DNA from: Planctomycetota bacterium
Lineage (GTDB): Bacteria; Planctomycetota; UBA1135; UBA2386
Assembly: GCA_016235155.1 (NCBI GenBank)
Contig: JACRLW010000037.1
Location: 1-59,570 of the forward strand
Direction: 5' to 3'
DNA: 59,570 nucleotides
Each line of letters starts with the position of its first letter. The stretch's first letter is position 1. Shown one piece after another: positions 26,394 to 33,722 of this stretch. Below the pieces are notes generated by a model that worked only from the letters and a program-made list of their open reading frames with translations, was not told the DNA's origin and made no database searches. The position numbers were made by a program, and so were the translations under genes.

Positions 26394-26990
26394 TCAGGTG
26401 GTGTGCAATGCGATCCATGCGGCGAGCGCTGCGTCCTTCTGATCCTTTCCCCAGGGCGGTCCCAGGGCTCTGCCGGCGCTCGCGATGCTCGCGATCACCT
26501 CGACCGTCGTCGGGCCCAGCACATCGCGCGAGTGCTCGGCCAGACGCTTCTCGACGATGGGAATCGTCACGATCCCACATTCCTCGGCGGCGTGGAGCAG
26601 CGCGTCGCGGAACAAGGCACCCTCGGCTCGATGCATGCGAACGTGCACGGCGACGATCTCCTCGAGCGTCCAGTTTGGCATCGGCTCCCCCACGAGGACG
26701 GCACAGCCCACGATCCGATGGCCGGCTGCGGCCGCGCGTTCGAGCGCTGCGCGCATCTCGGCGACCGCGAACTGCCTTGCGGTGTCGACGACTCGTTGCA
26801 CGGTCGATCGGGCCTTTCGCGGATCGAGCCCCTCGGCGGCGTGATAGGGCTGCTTCGCCCAAGATCCGTCGGCGGAGTCGACGAGTTCGACGCGACGGCG
26901 CTCGAGGATGCGCGGCGAGCCGTTCGCGATGCCGATTACGACGAGCGACGCCCAGCCCGAGTGCGCCTTGAAACCGATCGCGGTCCTCAT
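26394..26990 (-). CDS. Conserved hypothetical protein, possibly RNase H-fold
   Basis: A 198-residue protein beginning Met-Arg-Thr-Ala-Ile-Gly-Phe-Lys. The alternation of short strands and Ala-rich helices, and a C-terminal Asp-Gln-Lys-Asp-Ala-Ala-Leu-Ala-Ala-Trp helix, recall resolvase-like RNase H folds, but I cannot confirm the acidic active site and assign no function. It is the first gene of the accessory stretch between imuB and imuA. The 219 bp between it and imuB hold no clear signal; the following 261 bp (26991-27251) also show nothing I recognise. Confidence 0.7.
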   Translation of the reverse strand: MRTAIGFKAHSGWASLVVIGIANGSPRILERRRVELVDSADGSWAKQPYHAAEGLDPRKARSTVQRVVDTARQFAVAEMRAALERAAAAGHRIVGCAVLVGEPMPNWTLEEIVAVHVRMHRAEGALFRDALLHAAEECGIVTIPIVEKRLAEHSRDVLGPTTVEVIASIASAGRALGPPWGKDQKDAALAAWIALHTT

Positions 26991-27251
26991 GGCTCTGTTC
27001 CGTGGATACGTCCGGCTCCGACGGCTCGTTCATCCGGGCATCGTGCGGGGCCGCCGCTGAGTATGCCGAGGCAAGAGGGCCGCGCGGTGTCGAGTCGAGT
27101 GTCACGGTATGCGGGATGCGCGAACCATCGCGACACGGACGGATCCCGCGACCTCCTGCCGGATCGAGGATCCAAGCGTCAGCACGCGACCCCTGCCTGC
27201 GCGAGCGCGTCGGACGGTCTGCTCGCTCTCACGTTCGATCGTCGTGGCGTC

Positions 27252-27602
27252 CTACGCGCGCAGGATCTTCGCCATGGGTCTGCCCTTGGCGAGTTCATCC
27301 ACGAGCTTGTCCAGGCGCCGGATGCTTCGCATCAGCGGGTCGTCGATCTCCTCGATGCGCACGCCACAGATGACGCCGCTGATCTTGCCGGCGTTGGGAT
27401 GGAGTGCTGGTGCCTCGCCGAAGAAGGTCTCGAAGTCCTTCTTCCGCTCGATCTGCTCCGCCAGCGCGCGCGGGCTGTAGCCCGTCAGCCAGCAGATGAC
27501 CTCGTCCACCTCCTGCTTCGTGCGCCCCTTCCTCTCCGCCTTCTGGACGTAGAGGGGATACACGCTCGCGAAGGACATCGTGAAGATCCGGTGCTTGTCC
27601 AT
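27252..27602 (-). CDS. DUF2200 family protein
   Basis: A 116-residue protein that matches DUF2200 in length and sequence: Lys-His-Arg-Ile-Phe-Thr-Met near the start, [21 protein letters not shown], and a conserved C-terminal Met-Ala-Lys-Ile-Leu-Arg. The function of the family is unknown. The ATG at 27602 gives the usual family start. It ends with TAG, a stop codon used here only by accessory genes, and such genes are often mobile. Confidence 0.88.
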   Translation of the reverse strand: MDKHRIFTMSFASVYPLYVQKAERKGRTKQEVDEVICWLTGYSPRALAEQIERKKDFETFFGEAPALHPNAGKISGVICGVRIEEIDDPLMRSIRRLDKLVDELAKGRPMAKILRA

Positions 27603-27796
27603 GAGTGCTTCGGCGCAGAAACGGTCGGCGCCATGGGAGGCGGGAGCCGGGGCGTGGCTGCCCGGACGGTTACGTTCATGCTGCCATCGCGGCCATGCCG
27701 AGGCCACGCGGCGAAGGATGCCGATGGATGGCGACCCGGCAAGGGTCACAGCTCAGCGAGAGTCCCAGGTCGGACTCCGAGCTCACGCGCCGGTCC

Positions 27797-27862
27797 GAAC
27801 AACCCCCTGCGAACCACGAGGATTCGACTGCCGGCTCGGTCCACTGCATCGGCGGGTCAGGC
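27797..27862 (-). other. Possible attC remnant after the DUF1801 gene
   Basis: On the minus strand GCCTGAC (27862-27856) contains the TGA stop of the DUF1801 gene, as in the cassettes at 30-34 kb. The following bases, if translated, give Pro-Met-Gln-Trp-Thr, very like the Leu-Met-Gln-Trp-Thr of the attC at 30249-30309. No good R' (GTTRRRY) box is found, so this is at best degenerate. Confidence 0.3.
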
Positions 27863-28321
27863 GGGCTTGGCTTTCCTCGGTTTCCGCTTCTTCGAAACCG
27901 ACTTGAAGACCATACGGATCGAGCGGGTCTTAGGAAAGGCAGCCCCGGAGCGCTTGATCGCAGCTTTGAACAGTGCCCGGATGTCCGCCTTGTCGAGGTC
28001 TGACGCGGCCACGAGGTGGACGCTACGTACTTTGGCGCCAGTGCCCTCGAGCAGGCCTTTGGGGTCGGGGAGGGACTTGTCGAAGTACAGTCGGACCCAG
28101 TGCGGAAAGATGGCAATGGCGACGATGGCTTCGTATCCGCGCTCCGACACACCGAACGAGACCACGAGGGAGTTGGGGTATTCGAAAACGAGCTGATGGG
28201 AGCAGGGGACCGCGCGGCGGATCTTGGGCACGGACCGCTTCACCAGCGCGACGATCTCGGGAGGAAACTGCGACAGCAACGCCAGGAACTGCGCGTTGGG
28301 GCTTGGCTGGCGAGTGGGCAT
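27857..28321 (-). CDS. DUF1801 family protein
   Basis: A 154-residue protein with the DUF1801 pattern: an N-terminal helix, Val-Lys-Arg-Ser-Val-Pro-Lys-Ile, an aromatic strand near Gly-Tyr-Glu-Ala-Ile-Val, Val-Arg-Leu-Tyr-Phe-Asp and a Lys/Arg-rich tail. Members may bind small ligands, but none has a firm function. The tail is very basic, ending Lys-Lys-Arg-Lys-Pro-Arg-Lys-Ala-Lys. The stop falls in an R''-like heptamer, suggesting a former gene cassette. Confidence 0.82.
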   Translation of the reverse strand: MPTRQPSPNAQFLALLSQFPPEIVALVKRSVPKIRRAVPCSHQLVFEYPNSLVVSFGVSERGYEAIVAIAIFPHWVRLYFDKSLPDPKGLLEGTGAKVRSVHLVAASDLDKADIRALFKAAIKRSGAAFPKTRSIRMVFKSVSKKRKPRKAKPA

Positions 28322-28405
28322 CGCGTGACTCTAGCTCCAGAGAACTGGGCGTGCACGATGAGCACGATCCTGTCCCGGTGAAGCCGCGGCTCCGATGCGT
28401 GTGGG

Positions 28406-28466
28406 TCCGTAAACCGGTGAAACGACGCCTCCAACCCGGATGGGTTGCGACCTCGGCCGCAATGGG
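28406..28466 (+). repeat. Structured repeat element, copy D (internal deletion)
   Basis: It begins TCCGTA directly after GGG and ends AATGGG, the same two ends as copy B. Only about 22 bp of the left end and 36 bp of the right end remain; the middle, including one arm of the closing helix, is missing. The right-hand hairpin (CAACCC/GGGTTG, 28432-28437 with 28442-28447) is kept. It lies in the intergenic space between the two DUF1801 genes. Confidence 0.6.
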
Positions 28467-28523
28467 CATTCGCTCGGCGCGACGCGGGCGAGGCGCGGGC
28501 GCGGAAGCGCGGGCGCGGAGGCT

Positions 28524-29555
28524 CTATGCCTTGCGCTTGCGCTGTTCCGCGAAGAAGCCCTTCGAGTCGAAGACGTCGGCCTTGGCCTTCTTCAGCCAGC
28601 GGCTCACGAGCTTGGGGTCGATCTCCGCGGCGTCGCCGAAGACGGCCTGCGCCGCGCGGTACTTTCCGACCGGCTCCAGCGCGGTTTCGTCGAATGCCTG
28701 CCCGTTCCAGAACAGGAGGCTGACGCCCTTCTTCATCACGCTGTAACCGACGACGGGGTTCTCGCCGTCGAACCAGACTGGGCTGCCGTGCCAGACCTTC
28801 GCGGTCGCGGCGGGGAGCGCCTGGTCGATCAGAGCGCGGAGCGCGTCGCAGATCGCTGCTGCGGCGGAGGACTGCGTTTTGGAATAGGCGGCGATCTCGT
28901 CGCCTCCGTTCGATGCCTTCGCGGTCGACTTCGCTGCAGAGGATTTGCTCATCGTCGTTCGCTTCGGATGCGTGACGGCCGGGTCCGTGGCCGGCGGGAC
29001 GATAGCGCGCGTGGGACGCGGCTGCGCTTGGTGTTCGGTGTCCGTTGCTTCGGCGTTGCGACGGGGATCCGCGGCCACACCACCGCCGTCAGGTTGCGCG
29101 AGGTAGCGCTCGAGCTCGGCGTATGCGTCCTCCGCGCTGCTCACGACGCCGGCCTGGTCCGCGTCCCGTTCCGCCGAAGTCGCATAGCGGAGCGTCTGCT
29201 GGAGGATCGTCGATGCGCCCGCGGCTTCGAGTGTCGTCGTCACGAGGACTTCGAGCGGCGAGAAGTCGTAGGTCTCCAGGTATTCGACGCGCCGGTTCGC
29301 CTCGACGGCGCGGTAGCGGCCCCGGACGTCCAGCCGTCGCCCGCCCGCTGTCTGGAACACGTAGCGGAAGGCGCCGCCGGGGCGGAGATCGACCTCGCAG
29401 GTGATGAGCGCGATGTCCTTCGACGTCAACCACCGCGGGATCTGGTCGGGTCGGGTCAGGGCCGCGAACACACGCTCGGGGGATGCGCAGATCGTCCTCG
29501 TCAGGACGAGTTCCCGGCCCGACGGCGTCGTGACGTGCAGCGTGGCCTTCGTCAT
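28524..29555 (-). CDS. SRPBCC (AHSA1-like) and DUF1801 fusion protein
   Basis: A single 343-codon reading frame with two domains. Residues 1-150 are an activator-of-Hsp90-ATPase-like SRPBCC fold: Arg-Thr-Ile-Cys-Ala-Ser-Pro-Glu-Arg-Val-Phe, Trp-Leu-Thr, Asp-Leu-Arg-Pro-Gly-Gly. Residues 205-343 are a DUF1801 domain containing Trp-His-Gly-Ser-Pro-Val-Trp-Phe. The linker of about 50 residues is Pro/Thr/Ala-rich and reads like former intergenic DNA. An in-frame ATG at 28952 would make the DUF1801 part alone (142 residues). A recent fusion by stop-codon loss, or two genes in one frame, are both possible. It ends with TAG. Confidence 0.75.
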   Translation of the reverse strand: MTKATLHVTTPSGRELVLTRTICASPERVFAALTRPDQIPRWLTSKDIALITCEVDLRPGGAFRYVFQTAGGRRLDVRGRYRAVEANRRVEYLETYDFSPLEVLVTTTLEAAGASTILQQTLRYATSAERDADQAGVVSSAEDAYAELERYLAQPDGGGVAADPRRNAEATDTEHQAQPRPTRAIVPPATDPAVTHPKRTTMSKSSAAKSTAKASNGGDEIAAYSKTQSSAAAAICDALRALIDQALPAATAKVWHGSPVWFDGENPVVGYSVMKKGVSLLFWNGQAFDETALEPVGKYRAAQAVFGDAAEIDPKLVSRWLKKAKADVFDSKGFFAEQRKRKA

Positions 29556-29612
29556 TGCGATCTCGGCGCGAGTCGACGCCGACTTGGACGGAGGATCGAC
29601 GGCCGCGTGGGT

Positions 29613-29846
29613 TCAGCCCCGATCATCTTCGGGTGATCGGCCGGTGACGAGGCGGGTCGCGCTCATCGTGAGCGCCGACGCGATGGCGACGATCACGCAG
29701 CTCACGAGCGAGCGGTACATGCGGTTCGCGAACTCGCCCCCCGGCGTGAGTCCCCAGAGAGCCGTGAGTCCCAGCACGGTTGCCGTCGTGCAGGTAACAA
29801 GGAAGACGCGATAGAGCGCGGTCTGCAGTCTCGTCGCGCGACTCAT
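29613..29846 (-). CDS. Small membrane protein, two predicted helices
   Basis: A 77-residue protein with a basic N-terminus (Ser-Arg-Ala-Thr-Arg) and two hydrophobic segments, about residues 13-32 and 45-62, joined by a Gly/Glu/Asn loop. Topology suggests both ends in the cytoplasm. I do not recognise the family. A TAGGAT box (29909-29904) lies about 60 nt upstream and might be a -10 element. Confidence 0.55.
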   Translation of the reverse strand: MSRATRLQTALYRVFLVTCTTATVLGLTALWGLTPGGEFANRMYRSLVSCVIVAIASALTMSATRLVTGRSPEDDRG

Positions 29847-29906
29847 CGTGAGATCTCTGGCAGGTTTGGTCGCCGCCTCGTTGGACTTCGCAAGGCGAGC
29901 GGCATC

Positions 29907-30170
29907 CTACCCACAGCCGTCGGGCTTGATCGAATCGATCAGCAACTGCACGTACTCAGGCCGCGCCGACGGGAAGCTCAGCCGATCGAGGTGCTCGTCT
30001 TGGTCGTCCGAGTCGGCGCGCCTGATGTAGCCGGGGCGAAGCTGGAACTCGACGCGCCGATGGCGGAGCAGGCGCACCAACTCGCCTGCGAACCAGTGGG
30101 GCACGTCGACGAAGGGCAGGATCCCATCGCCCCCGATTCGAGTCGGCGCACGGCCGGGGTTCACTTTCAC
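29907..30170 (-). CDS. Small hypothetical protein, last gene of the cassette cluster
   Basis: An 87-residue protein from a GTG at 30170. The sequence is compositionally protein-like (Val-Asp-Val-Pro-His-Trp-Phe-Ala-Gly-Glu-Leu-Val-Arg-Leu-Leu) but I recognise no family. It lies just downstream, on the minus strand, of the last clear attC (30249-30309) and in the same direction as the cassette genes, so it may be a cassette whose own attC is lost. It ends with TAG. Confidence 0.5.
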   Translation of the reverse strand: MKVNPGRAPTRIGGDGILPFVDVPHWFAGELVRLLRHRRVEFQLRPGYIRRADSDDQDEHLDRLSFPSARPEYVQLLIDSIKPDGCG

Positions 30171-30248
30171 GCCTGCTCAAGGCCATCTCTTCATCGCGAT
30201 CTTCCTTTCTTTCGCACCTCGGACGGCAAGCGACAAGTGAATTCCTCC

Positions 30249-30309
30249 AGCCAACTCCCTGCCGATCAGACGGCGGCCGAAGGTCGTCCATTGCATCAGT
30301 TTGTTGGCC
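30249..30309 (-). other. attC site 1
   Basis: On the minus strand it runs from GGCCAAC to GTTGGCT, 61 nt. It follows the stop of the gene at 30319-30834 by 9 nt. The central part is short and less symmetric than in the other sites. Confidence 0.65.
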
Positions 30310-30318
30310 AACCGTCCT

Positions 30319-30834
30319 TCAGTCATACCCGATGACTCCGACCGAGAGTTCATCTCGGTTGGGGCTGACCGAAACGAACTCCCGATACACCATCCACACG
30401 AAGTCCCAATCGACCCGGGCGTGCACCTGCTCGGGTGCGTCGAGCGCAAAGACTACATCGCCGCGCGCATCGACGGTTTCCACCCAGGCTTCGAGTGGCC
30501 GACGCTGTTCGGCTCCGGGTGGCTCCGCGAACTCAGGGTCGTCGAGCACGGCCCGGATCCGCTCCATGAGCTCCTCGGGGGTGATCGCCCGAAACCACTC
30601 GACGACAACCCTGTCGTGCGGGAAAGGACCGTGGCGCTGAACGGACTCCCCCCAGTGTCCAAGATCACAGAAGGACCGTTGGGAGATCGGATCACTCAAG
30701 AACTCGCGTAGGACGTGACTGGAGTCTTGCCGCTTGCCAGCAGACCCATTGACCGCGAACCGCGTGAGATCGAACCACCCGAAGTCCCACAGCGGGGTCA
30801 TCGTCGTCTCGATCACGGCAAAGCTGAGTGCCAT
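30319..30834 (-). CDS. Cassette gene, hypothetical protein
   Basis: A 171-residue protein from the ATG at 30834, 24 nt after the end of attC 2; reading further upstream would only translate the attC. It begins Met-Ala-Leu-Ser-Phe-Ala-Val-Ile-Glu-Thr, is acidic and rich in Trp, Phe and Arg, and has no signal peptide or membrane helix. I recognise no family; soluble single-domain proteins of unknown function are usual in cassettes. It ends 10 nt before attC 1. Confidence 0.65.
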   Translation of the reverse strand: MALSFAVIETTMTPLWDFGWFDLTRFAVNGSAGKRQDSSHVLREFLSDPISQRSFCDLGHWGESVQRHGPFPHDRVVVEWFRAITPEELMERIRAVLDDPEFAEPPGAEQRRPLEAWVETVDARGDVVFALDAPEQVHARVDWDFVWMVYREFVSVSPNRDELSVGVIGYD

Positions 30835-30857
30835 CAAGTCTACGGCCTCGTCTGGAT

Positions 30858-30925
30858 GCCTACGTCTTTGACGCTGAGCCGCGAGCGCCGCTGCGGCAGT
30901 CCCCGGTTGCAGCGGCGAGTCAGGC
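30858..30925 (-). other. attC site 2, with a shortened R' box
   Basis: Minus strand: GCCTGAC (containing the TGA stop of the upstream gene) to GTAGGC, 68 nt. R' lacks one T relative to GTTAGGC, which would damage the recombination point. The inner part retains GCTCGCGGCTCAGCGTCAAAG, shared with attC 7 apart from single changes. Confidence 0.68.
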
Positions 30926-31414
30926 AGAAACAACATCGACTGACCTGAAGCTGACATGCTCGAACGCCATGAGTGCTCGTCGTCCGACCAAGTGAGGCTG
31001 CGAGGGGAAGTCGCAAATGAAGACCTCCACGTACCTGAAGTCGCGTCTGCCCAACTCGCCGAAGTCGAAGAAGTTGACGAACTCGAGGCGCACCTCCGAT
31101 GGACAAACCCGATCGACTGGATCGTCCCAGTATCCGCAGCGTGGGGTGGAGCGGTTGATCATGATTGGGACGCCCGACTTCGACCCCGGGATCACCTGGA
31201 TGGCCTGCATCGGCGCCGGATCGGGCTCACACATCTCAGGCCGTTTGGCGCTGCCGAGCCGGAAGGGCGCTCCCACGACTGCATCGAAGAGTGCGACGCA
31301 CACGAGGCTGAACCGATCGCGGGCGTCCCAGTCTGCACCAGGGTAGAAGGTCGTGTTCCACAAGTGCCTCGCGGCCTCGCGGAAACTCGACACGGCCTCG
31401 GTGATGTCCTGCAT
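30920..31414 (-). CDS. Cassette gene, hypothetical protein
   Basis: A 164-residue protein from the ATG at 31414 (in-frame GTG at 31420), 17 nt after attC 3, with AGAGGT upstream as a possible ribosome site. The stop TGA lies in the R'' heptamer of attC 2, a hallmark of cassettes. The sequence (Asp-Trp-Asp-Ala-Arg-Asp-Arg-Phe near residue 30, several Pro-rich turns, Phe-Val-Asn-Phe-Phe-Asp-Phe) suggests a soluble globular protein. No family recognised. Confidence 0.7.
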   Translation of the reverse strand: MQDITEAVSSFREAARHLWNTTFYPGADWDARDRFSLVCVALFDAVVGAPFRLGSAKRPEMCEPDPAPMQAIQVIPGSKSGVPIMINRSTPRCGYWDDPVDRVCPSEVRLEFVNFFDFGELGRRDFRYVEVFICDFPSQPHLVGRRALMAFEHVSFRSVDVVSA

Positions 31415-31431
31415 GTGCACTCTCTACCTCT

Positions 31432-31503
31432 GCCTGACGTCTTTGGCGCTCAGCCGCGATCGCCACCTTGGGGGCGTTCGTCAGCTGCTGCGCCTTGTTG
31501 GGC
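31432..31503 (-). other. attC site 3
   Basis: Minus strand: GCCCAAC (31503-31497) to GTCAGGC (31438-31432), 72 nt. Good R''; R' has one change from GTTAGGC. Translated across, it gives the Asn-Lys-Ala-Gln-Gln-Leu pattern often seen where annotators read through attC sites. Confidence 0.75.
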
Positions 31504-31662
31504 GGCCTTGCTACCGGCTTCGCTGCCATCATCGCGAGGATGAAAACGCCCCGACCTTAGGTGCGCCGGTCCGTGAAGAGCATCCCAGGTGGCCCGCCTC
31601 GCGGCCTCCAGCAAGATCTCCAACTCAGGGGCGCCCAGATCACGTGTATTGGTAGTCGTCAA
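31450..31662 (-). CDS. Small protein overlapping the zeta-toxin gene (possible partner)
   Basis: A 70-codon frame beginning at a TTG (31662) that overlaps the last 23 bp of the zeta-like gene; its final 18 or so codons run into attC 3, so the meaningful part is about 52 residues. It starts Met-Thr-Thr-Thr-Asn-Thr-Arg-Asp-Leu and then forms a Leu/Glu/Ala-rich helix. By position it could be an antitoxin or regulator of the upstream kinase-like toxin, but I see no diagnostic motif. Confidence 0.4.
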   Translation of the reverse strand: MTTTNTRDLGAPELEILLEAARRATWDALHGPAHLRSGRFHPRDDGSEAGSKAAQQGAAADERPQGGDRG

Positions 31663-32149
31663 GTCTTAGACCTCGGTCGTCGCTGAACCAATGATACCAC
31701 CGATCGACCAGTGGCTTGTAGACGGGGAGTAGCTGAACTCCCCTCTCGAATCGCCTCCGAACATCGGCCTCAGGAACGGCGTGCCCCCCGGCGGCTACGC
31801 GCGTCGCCACGCGCTGGACCGCGAAGTCGGCCGACGGCAGCTCGATGAAGTGCAGGCTCGTCCGGTAGCCCATGCCGGACCACGCGCGCAGCTTGCCAAC
31901 GTAGCGTCGGCTTGACAGGGTCGTCTCGACGGCGAACGTCTCTCGCTGGCCCGTGAGCTCGTCGAGGCGCCGCACCAGCTCACGCCCCGCGGCCACTGGA
32001 TGCGAGAACGCCGGCCCCTCTCGCTGGATCTCATCCGCGTTGAGGAAGTGCGCGGCTGGGTAACGCACGTGCAAGACCTGGCGAGCGAAGGTCGTCTTGC
32101 CTGCGCCGTTGGGTCCGGCGATCAAGATGGCTTCCGGCGCGGAGGTCAT
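31640..32149 (-). CDS. Cassette-borne zeta-toxin-family P-loop protein
   Basis: A 169-residue protein with Walker A Gly-Pro-Asn-Gly-Ala-Gly-Lys-Thr-Thr near residue 12, then Phe-Leu-Asn-Ala-Asp-Glu-Ile and Phe-Ala-Val-Glu-Thr-Thr-Leu-Ser. This order is typical of zeta-toxin-like kinases, which phosphorylate UDP-GlcNAc in characterised members. Zeta-like genes are frequent in integron cassettes, where toxin-antitoxin pairs are thought to stabilise arrays. The gene follows attC 4 by about 78 nt. A small frame overlaps its 3' end. The kinase substrate here is unknown. Confidence 0.85.
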   Translation of the reverse strand: MTSAPEAILIAGPNGAGKTTFARQVLHVRYPAAHFLNADEIQREGPAFSHPVAAGRELVRRLDELTGQRETFAVETTLSSRRYVGKLRAWSGMGYRTSLHFIELPSADFAVQRVATRVAAGGHAVPEADVRRRFERGVQLLPVYKPLVDRWYHWFSDDRGLRLDDYQYT

Positions 32150-32226
32150 GCGATGCGCGAGATCGGATCACGCCAGCGGCACCACGGCAAGCACCGGCAA
32201 CGACGGCATGCCGAGTCGGCCAGCCC

Positions 32227-32313
32227 GCCCATCGCACGGTTCAGCCGCCACAGCGAACGAAGCGAGCCGCGGTCGGCTGAAGTCGAGAGTTCGACGCCGC
32301 GCTGGTCGTGGGC
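32227..32313 (-). other. attC site 4 (divergent)
   Basis: Minus strand: GCCCAC-type R'' at 32313, R' GATGGGC at 32233-32227, 87 nt. Both boxes carry one or two changes from consensus, but the inner arms (CTTCAGCCGACCGCGGC against GCTGTGGCGGCTGAA) pair well. It follows the DUF4279 stop by 5 nt. Confidence 0.6.
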
Positions 32314-32317
32314 ACCG

Positions 32318-32746
32318 TCATGCCTCCACGTCGGTTGGAGGATAGAGGTCAAGGCTCAGGTCAAGACCCAGCTTCGAGATTCGAGCAAGCAGGGCCGCCG
32401 CGAGGGTGAACCCGCCCTGCCCGTTTCCGGAGGAGAAGCCCAGGAACAGCGCGGCCCCGACACCTGGCTGGTTCGTCAGATCGCGAATCGCAGCTGTACG
32501 CTCTTCAAGATGGGTAATGAGTCCTTCCAGTTGCTCGCTGAACGGGCTGGCGTCGTCCTCCGTGTAGCTGTGAACCCAGAGGTGCGTCTCGTAGATCGCA
32601 TGACGCGGGTTACCACCAATGTGCTCGCCGATCCGACCCGTGACGTCCGGCTTGATTCCGAGCTTGGCCGTTACCAAGGAGATGTCCAGGTTGTCTTCGA
32701 GGAATCGAAGACTGACTCTGTACCACTTCTGGTCGTCACCGAGCAT
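32318..32746 (-). CDS. Cassette gene, DUF4279-like protein
   Basis: A 142-residue protein resembling DUF4279: an N-terminal strand Tyr-Arg-Val-Ser-Leu-Arg-Phe, Leu-Asp-Ile-Ser-Leu-Val-Thr-Ala-Lys-Leu-Gly-Ile-Lys-Pro, an acidic Gly-Arg-Ile-Gly-Glu turn, a helix of about 20 residues and a C-terminal Leu-Gly-Leu-Asp-Leu-Ser-Leu-Asp. DUF4279 proteins are often found as immunity-like or orphan cassette genes; the function is unknown. It starts about 15 nt after attC 5 and stops 5 nt before attC 4. Confidence 0.75.
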   Translation of the reverse strand: MLGDDQKWYRVSLRFLEDNLDISLVTAKLGIKPDVTGRIGEHIGGNPRHAIYETHLWVHSYTEDDASPFSEQLEGLITHLEERTAAIRDLTNQPGVGAALFLGFSSGNGQGGFTLAAALLARISKLGLDLSLDLYPPTDVEA

Positions 32747-32760
32747 CTGAGCACTTAGTG

Positions 32761-32853
32761 CGGCAACCGGATCGGCCGCTCAGCCGCGCACGAGCGCCTC
32801 CGTTTTGCGAGGGCTTTCCTGCGCGGCTCGTCGGCTGCTGCGACGAGTTAGCC
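32761..32853 (-). other. attC site 5
   Basis: Minus strand: GGCTAAC (32853-32847, holding the TAA stop of the gene above) to GTTGCCG (32767-32761), 93 nt. The inner arms CGAGCCGCGCA and TGCGCGGCTGAG pair strongly. R' is imperfect. Confidence 0.65.
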
Positions 32854-33264
32854 ATCAGCGGATTCGACCACATGTCCGCCTCCCTGGGCAACTACCGAGC
32901 GCTTCCCCGGGCCATGCAGTCCCCATCCCTCGTACCCGGACGAGTCGTTGAACACTTCGAGGACGCTGCCATTCTCGAACTGGACCGCGAGATCTCCCGC
33001 TGAGTCGTGAGTTGCGGTCGCGACAATGCCGGAGCCCACGAGCGAGCGAAGCCGATCTGGCAGGTCCACCGGCGCGGCCAGGCCGAACAGCTGGCCATGG
33101 TCCCGCCAGCCAACAGCAACACGTTCACCCTTCAGCACCCGCCATGCGGCACTGACCTGCAGAACCAATCCACCCGAAAAGTTGAACACCCAATGCTGTG
33201 CGTCGACGTCGTGCCTAACGGCATGCAGTCGCTGTTTGTACAAGTGAGACAGACAGGTCGGCAT
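32848..33264 (-). CDS. Cassette gene, hypothetical protein (DUF6188-like features)
   Basis: A 138-residue protein starting 11 nt after attC 6 and stopping with TAA inside the R'' box of attC 5. It has Gly-Gly-Leu-Val-Leu-Gln-Val, a long loop, Gly-Asp-Leu-Ala-Val-Gln-Phe-Glu-Asn-Gly-Ser and Gly-Tyr-Glu-Gly-Trp-Gly-Leu. This arrangement is reminiscent of DUF6188/immunity-like proteins, but I am not sure of the family. No signal peptide or membrane segment. Confidence 0.7.
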   Translation of the reverse strand: MPTCLSHLYKQRLHAVRHDVDAQHWVFNFSGGLVLQVSAAWRVLKGERVAVGWRDHGQLFGLAAPVDLPDRLRSLVGSGIVATATHDSAGDLAVQFENGSVLEVFNDSSGYEGWGLHGPGKRSVVAQGGGHVVESADG

Positions 33265-33274
33265 CGCACTTTAT

Positions 33275-33352
33275 GGCTAACGTTTGAGTTCACCCGAGTG
33301 TGGAAGCGGGCGAAGTCCGCTGTAGCACTTAGGGTGCAACGAAGGGTTAGGC
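33275..33352 (-). other. attC site 6 (well formed)
   Basis: Minus strand: GCCTAAC (33352-33346) to GTTAGCC (33281-33275), 78 nt. The arms pair nearly end to end: GTTGCACCC with GGGTGAAC, then AGTG and AGCGG blocks, with single extrahelical bases. R'' is perfect and contains the TAA stop of the gene above. Confidence 0.82.
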
Positions 33353-33643
33353 GTCACGCTGCTCGCTCGGTGCGGACTCGGCCAACATCCGGCACACGCG
33401 TGCGTATAGCCGCAGTACGTCATAGGTACCAGAGCCATGCCATGCCTTGAGGTTTGCAGAGTGCCGGGACTCGACTGCAAAGCCGCGATGCCAGGGCGAC
33501 GGGTCGGCAACTACGACGGGCAGTGGTGCGTCAGCAAACTGATCGGCCGTGATATCGACGACCAGCTCGCCACGCTGGAGCCAAGCATGCGAGGTCCAGG
33601 TGTTGTCGGAATGATTACCACGCGCGCCAGAGACGTATGTGAC
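33347..33643 (-). pseudogene. 5'-truncated cassette gene, transglutaminase-like fragment
   Basis: The frame is open from attC 7 to a TAA inside attC 6, about 98 codons, but has no ATG, GTG or TTG within the cassette, so the start is lost. The remaining sequence has Ser-His-Ala-Trp-Leu-Gln-Arg-Gly-Glu-Leu-Val-Val-Asp-Ile-Thr-Ala-Asp-Gln-Phe. That matches the His and Asp part of a papain/transglutaminase-like fold; the Cys-bearing N-terminal part is missing. It is probably non-functional unless translated from an unusual start. Confidence 0.6.
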
Positions 33644-33712
33644 GCCTAACGTCTTTGACCTTGAGCCGCGAGCGCCGCTGCGGCGCTCGCGGGCTCCAAG
33701 GTCTCGTTGGGC
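33644..33712 (-). other. attC site 7 (canonical)
   Basis: Minus strand: GCCCAAC (33712-33706) to GTTAGGC (33650-33644), 69 nt, both matching RYYYAAC and GTTRRRY. The long inverted repeat (ACCTTG, AGCC, GCGAGCGCCGC) has one extra G and one extra C on the 5' arm, the extrahelical bases that set strand choice in known attC sites. Confidence 0.9.
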
Positions 33713-33722
33713 AGCACCATGT

